Source of the DNA: Hemicentrotus pulcherrimus
Taxonomy: Eukaryota; Echinodermata; Echinoidea; Camarodonta; Strongylocentrotidae
NCBI GenBank assembly: GCA_003118195.1
Contig: BEXV01000901.1
Location: 62,185-126,184, forward strand
DNA length: 64,000 nucleotides
Reading direction: 5' to 3'
The notes under the pieces are model-generated. The model was given only the letters and a program-made list of their open reading frames with translations. It was not told the DNA's origin and searched no databases. The position numbers and the translations under genes are program-made. This document shows positions 61,299 to 64,000 of the stretch, piece after piece. The stretch's first letter is position 1. Each line of letters starts with the position of its first letter.

Positions 61299-64000
61299 CT
61301 GAAATAAACGATAGAAAATGTGTGTCAGTGAATAAATTTGACGTTTTCATAAGGTGACCGTCTGGAAAAAAAAAGAAAGACAAGAAAATTTGATTAATCA
61401 ACTACCATCCCTTTAACCTTATCTATCTAAAATTATTAAGGCAACATTTAAAAGCATGAACAATACAAAAGAAAAGCATATAAGTCATTTAAAAATTGCC
61501 CTGTGTGTGTGTGTGTTCATAAAAGGTCACTTTCAAATCAAATTTCAAAACATGGGAGGATACTTGATTATAATCCTCAGGGCTCTAACCTGTCCATTCT
61601 CATTAATTCATACAGCATGACTAATTGCTGCTAGAACCTCCCAATCTCAATCATACTTCCAAATAACAGAAACTGTATATTTTAGGTTTAAAATATTTGG
61701 AAGAGAGAGAGAGAAAAACCAATATAATTTCAAACTGGGGATGTGCCAACAAGAATTGCCAATATTGCATGGTCTTTTGACATGTTGATTTGTCCTAAAC
61801 AGAATGCAAACAAATTTAACAAAATTTGCCCCTTGACGGTCATTGTGAACAAAACACTTTGTTTGAGTCAGTGCCTCTAGGTGTCTTCCTTATAATCTCT
61901 TTTCATTGTTAGGCATTGAATAACTTCACATCGACGCATTGCCTGAGCCAGCAAAGATTGCATTACGTGCTTCCATAAACAAGTTTGAATTTGTGGAGCT
62001 CGAAAATCGAAAGTTTGAATTTGTGGAGCCAGAAAATCTGTTCACTTTGACACTAATGTGAGTGCTTGCTCTCACATTCAATTTGTATCAATGGGAGTCA
62101 CGTCAAATAGGTGTGAGGGAAGATGGTGACCGGCAAATGAGAGTGATAGAGGGAAGAGAATGTGGGGAGAAAGAATGATAGAGGGATAGATTGAAGAAAG
62201 AAAGGAAGTTTGATCAGGAGGATAATATAAGGTTGGAGTTATAACTACAGGTTTGAGCTTAGCGAACAAGAACGAGGCATGGAGGGATATAGGAAATGAT
62301 ATAGTCAAAAGAGATAGAGAGACAGAGAGACAGAACAACAGATCTTTTCTTTCATTATATACCATTTAGAGTATATCTTAGCTAGTTTTATTATTGTTAA
62401 CCATGAATGTGATTCATGTAAACTACTAAATTTTCTGTATTAAAGCTGTGATATCTCTAGGAATTACACAATATTCAGAGAATGTTAAACCTGAATTCAA
62501 GTCCCCGTATTTTAAAAGTTCCCAATTTTATCTCTATAATCCTCTACTTTTGGATTTCCCTGAATAGCAGTGCATCTGAATGCAAATTCAGAGAATAACT
62601 ACCGTATATGACCAAACTAATTTAGATAGAAGATATCAGTGCCGGGTCAGTTTTTACAGAGGTCCAGGTGGCACAATTTGTTCTCCCAAATTGAAATAAA
62701 CCATGGGTTAAGATAAAGTGCCTTAAGGTATACTAAAAACTGAACAATTCATCACATATTCAGAAATATCATAAAGCATCTGGAGTTTGCAGAGGCATTC
62801 AAGCCAGGCTCCCAAAGAGTTAAAGAAAATGCTTATCAACATGTCCACTTTGTCTTGAGAGACTATGAAATTTGAATGGGTATACCTAATTTGATGATCA
62901 AATGTGGAGTACATTTTAGGCACTTAAATGTACAAGTGAGGATTATGACCATTTCATAGTCCATCACTTGGCAAATACCACTTATCAATGTGTGATTCCC
63001 AATGCTCTGCTAAAACATGCTCCTACATTGCTGATTTATGTGACTGTTTAATTGCCCGATGTACCGTGACACAAAGCATTCACTTTCATTTCAAATTCAA
63101 GAAACAACTGCAGCGGGAGGACACTACCCTGGCTGACATTTCAATTCTGATCAGAAGGAGAAGAAGAGTGCGCTTGAGAGAACAAACACACAAATGAAAG
63201 AAGCTACAAAGTGAGTGTAATGGTTTCCGTTCAGCAGTCAGCTTCATTGCACTTGATGCATACAAGAAGATGAGACAGAGGAGAGAAGTTCTTCATAATT
63301 TAGGGCTTTCTTGGCAAGCAGTCAAAACCACTGTCTCATTTAGAATGGAAATGTACATGAAGCAGTAGTAGTACAAAGCAGTTTACACTTTTAAGTTCAG
63401 ATACTGCATTAAGCGCATAGTGTTGATCAAAACTTTAGACAGGAAGTGTATTAACATTTAAAAGGTAATCTTCAGTTCTAGTGAGAAAAAAAGAAAGGGT
63501 CTTCTTTAATCAATTTAAATAGGATCTGTTAAAAAAATTGCCAGAATGCTAAAGCATGGAAAGCTGATGAATCATATTCAAGACCTTTCTAATGATGAGT
63601 TAAATTGGCAACACAGACACTTGATTCTGAGAGTGGGAAGAATACATGAACCTTGCTGAGGCTATCTCAAATTTATTGTGTTTCACAGTTTCCAGCATGT
63701 TATTAATTTGTGATTCTACATAAACATTGGTCCGTAAAAAGCAATCTCAAAGTGCCTTGGATCACAATCAACAGAATGAAGTCAGAATATTTTTTCAGAC
63801 AGTCTCTCTTGACATACAGCTTTCTTATCAGAACTCACGATTGCATGTATCTTTAATCAGAGGTATGTGTTGCATGTTGTAATTGATAACAGCTTAGGTG
63901 AACCATGTGATGACAGCTTTATTCAAGACATACATATCCTCTGTTGAGAGCTGGAGAGTGTTAACTCACTTGCTTTTAATCAGAGTTAACGCCCTTTCGG
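61299..64000. other. Right-hand region, presumed upstream intron of the minus-strand gene
   Basis: AT-rich, with a short (GT)n at 61502-61516, a 29-bp tandem duplication (AGTTTGAATTTGTGGAGC twice, 61980-62040) and a purine-rich stretch at 62250-62340. No RRM1 exon was recognised. Confidence 0.5.

Overview
This is eukaryotic DNA, most likely from a deuterostome invertebrate and probably an echinoderm such as a sea urchin. Small exons are split by AT-rich introns with GTAAGT/GTGAGT donors. There are tRNA-derived SINEs, a LINE 3' end and foldback elements, and the exons encode sushi (CCP), SEA, EGF and mucin-type domains. The species is an inference. The assembly has one 135-base N gap and four single-N joins (27639, 31095, 37440, 48181), and some of these distort the gene structure.

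One giant plus-strand gene fills roughly 2.6-48.5 kb. I reconstruct about 41 exons totalling about 21 kb of coding sequence (roughly 7,000 residues), encoding a type I membrane protein. In order it has: a candidate signal-peptide exon; nine single-exon sushi domains, of which six are a duplicated three-exon block; a Thr/Ser/Pro mucin segment with a tenth sushi domain; three giant units; a long mucin unit; a membrane-proximal unit; and a transmembrane segment with a basic, proline-rich cytoplasmic tail. The repeating architecture is [giant exon] - [Pro/Thr-rich stalk + EGF] - [SEA in two exons] - [Ca-binding-type EGF]. Five SEA domains lie in series, and each keeps a G-S-I-[VI]-V autoproteolysis-type motif at the same codon.

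The most unusual part is the three giant exons (13649-17737, 21749-25543, 31454-35248). Each has the first cysteine of a sushi domain at its 5' end and the other three at its 3' end. Between them lie about 1,200 cysteine-free residues rich in Met, Trp, Asp and Leu, made of about 30 degenerate units of 31-45 residues built on an LPIPDQ...DWENFDW pattern. I do not recognise this repeat. In effect a very large solenoid-like array has been inserted into one loop of a sushi domain, and the whole cassette was then multiplied. The third copy is a patchwork of the first two, which suggests gene conversion.

From 54.1 to 61.3 kb the minus strand carries the 3' part of a second gene. It encodes the C-terminal RRM of a MEC-8 / couch potato / RBPMS-family RNA-binding protein, in six exons with mutually consistent phases ending at a stop codon at 54116-54118. 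The two genes converge, and 48.5-54.1 kb should hold their 3' UTRs and intergenic DNA. No further exons were recognised in 1-2574 or 61299-64000.
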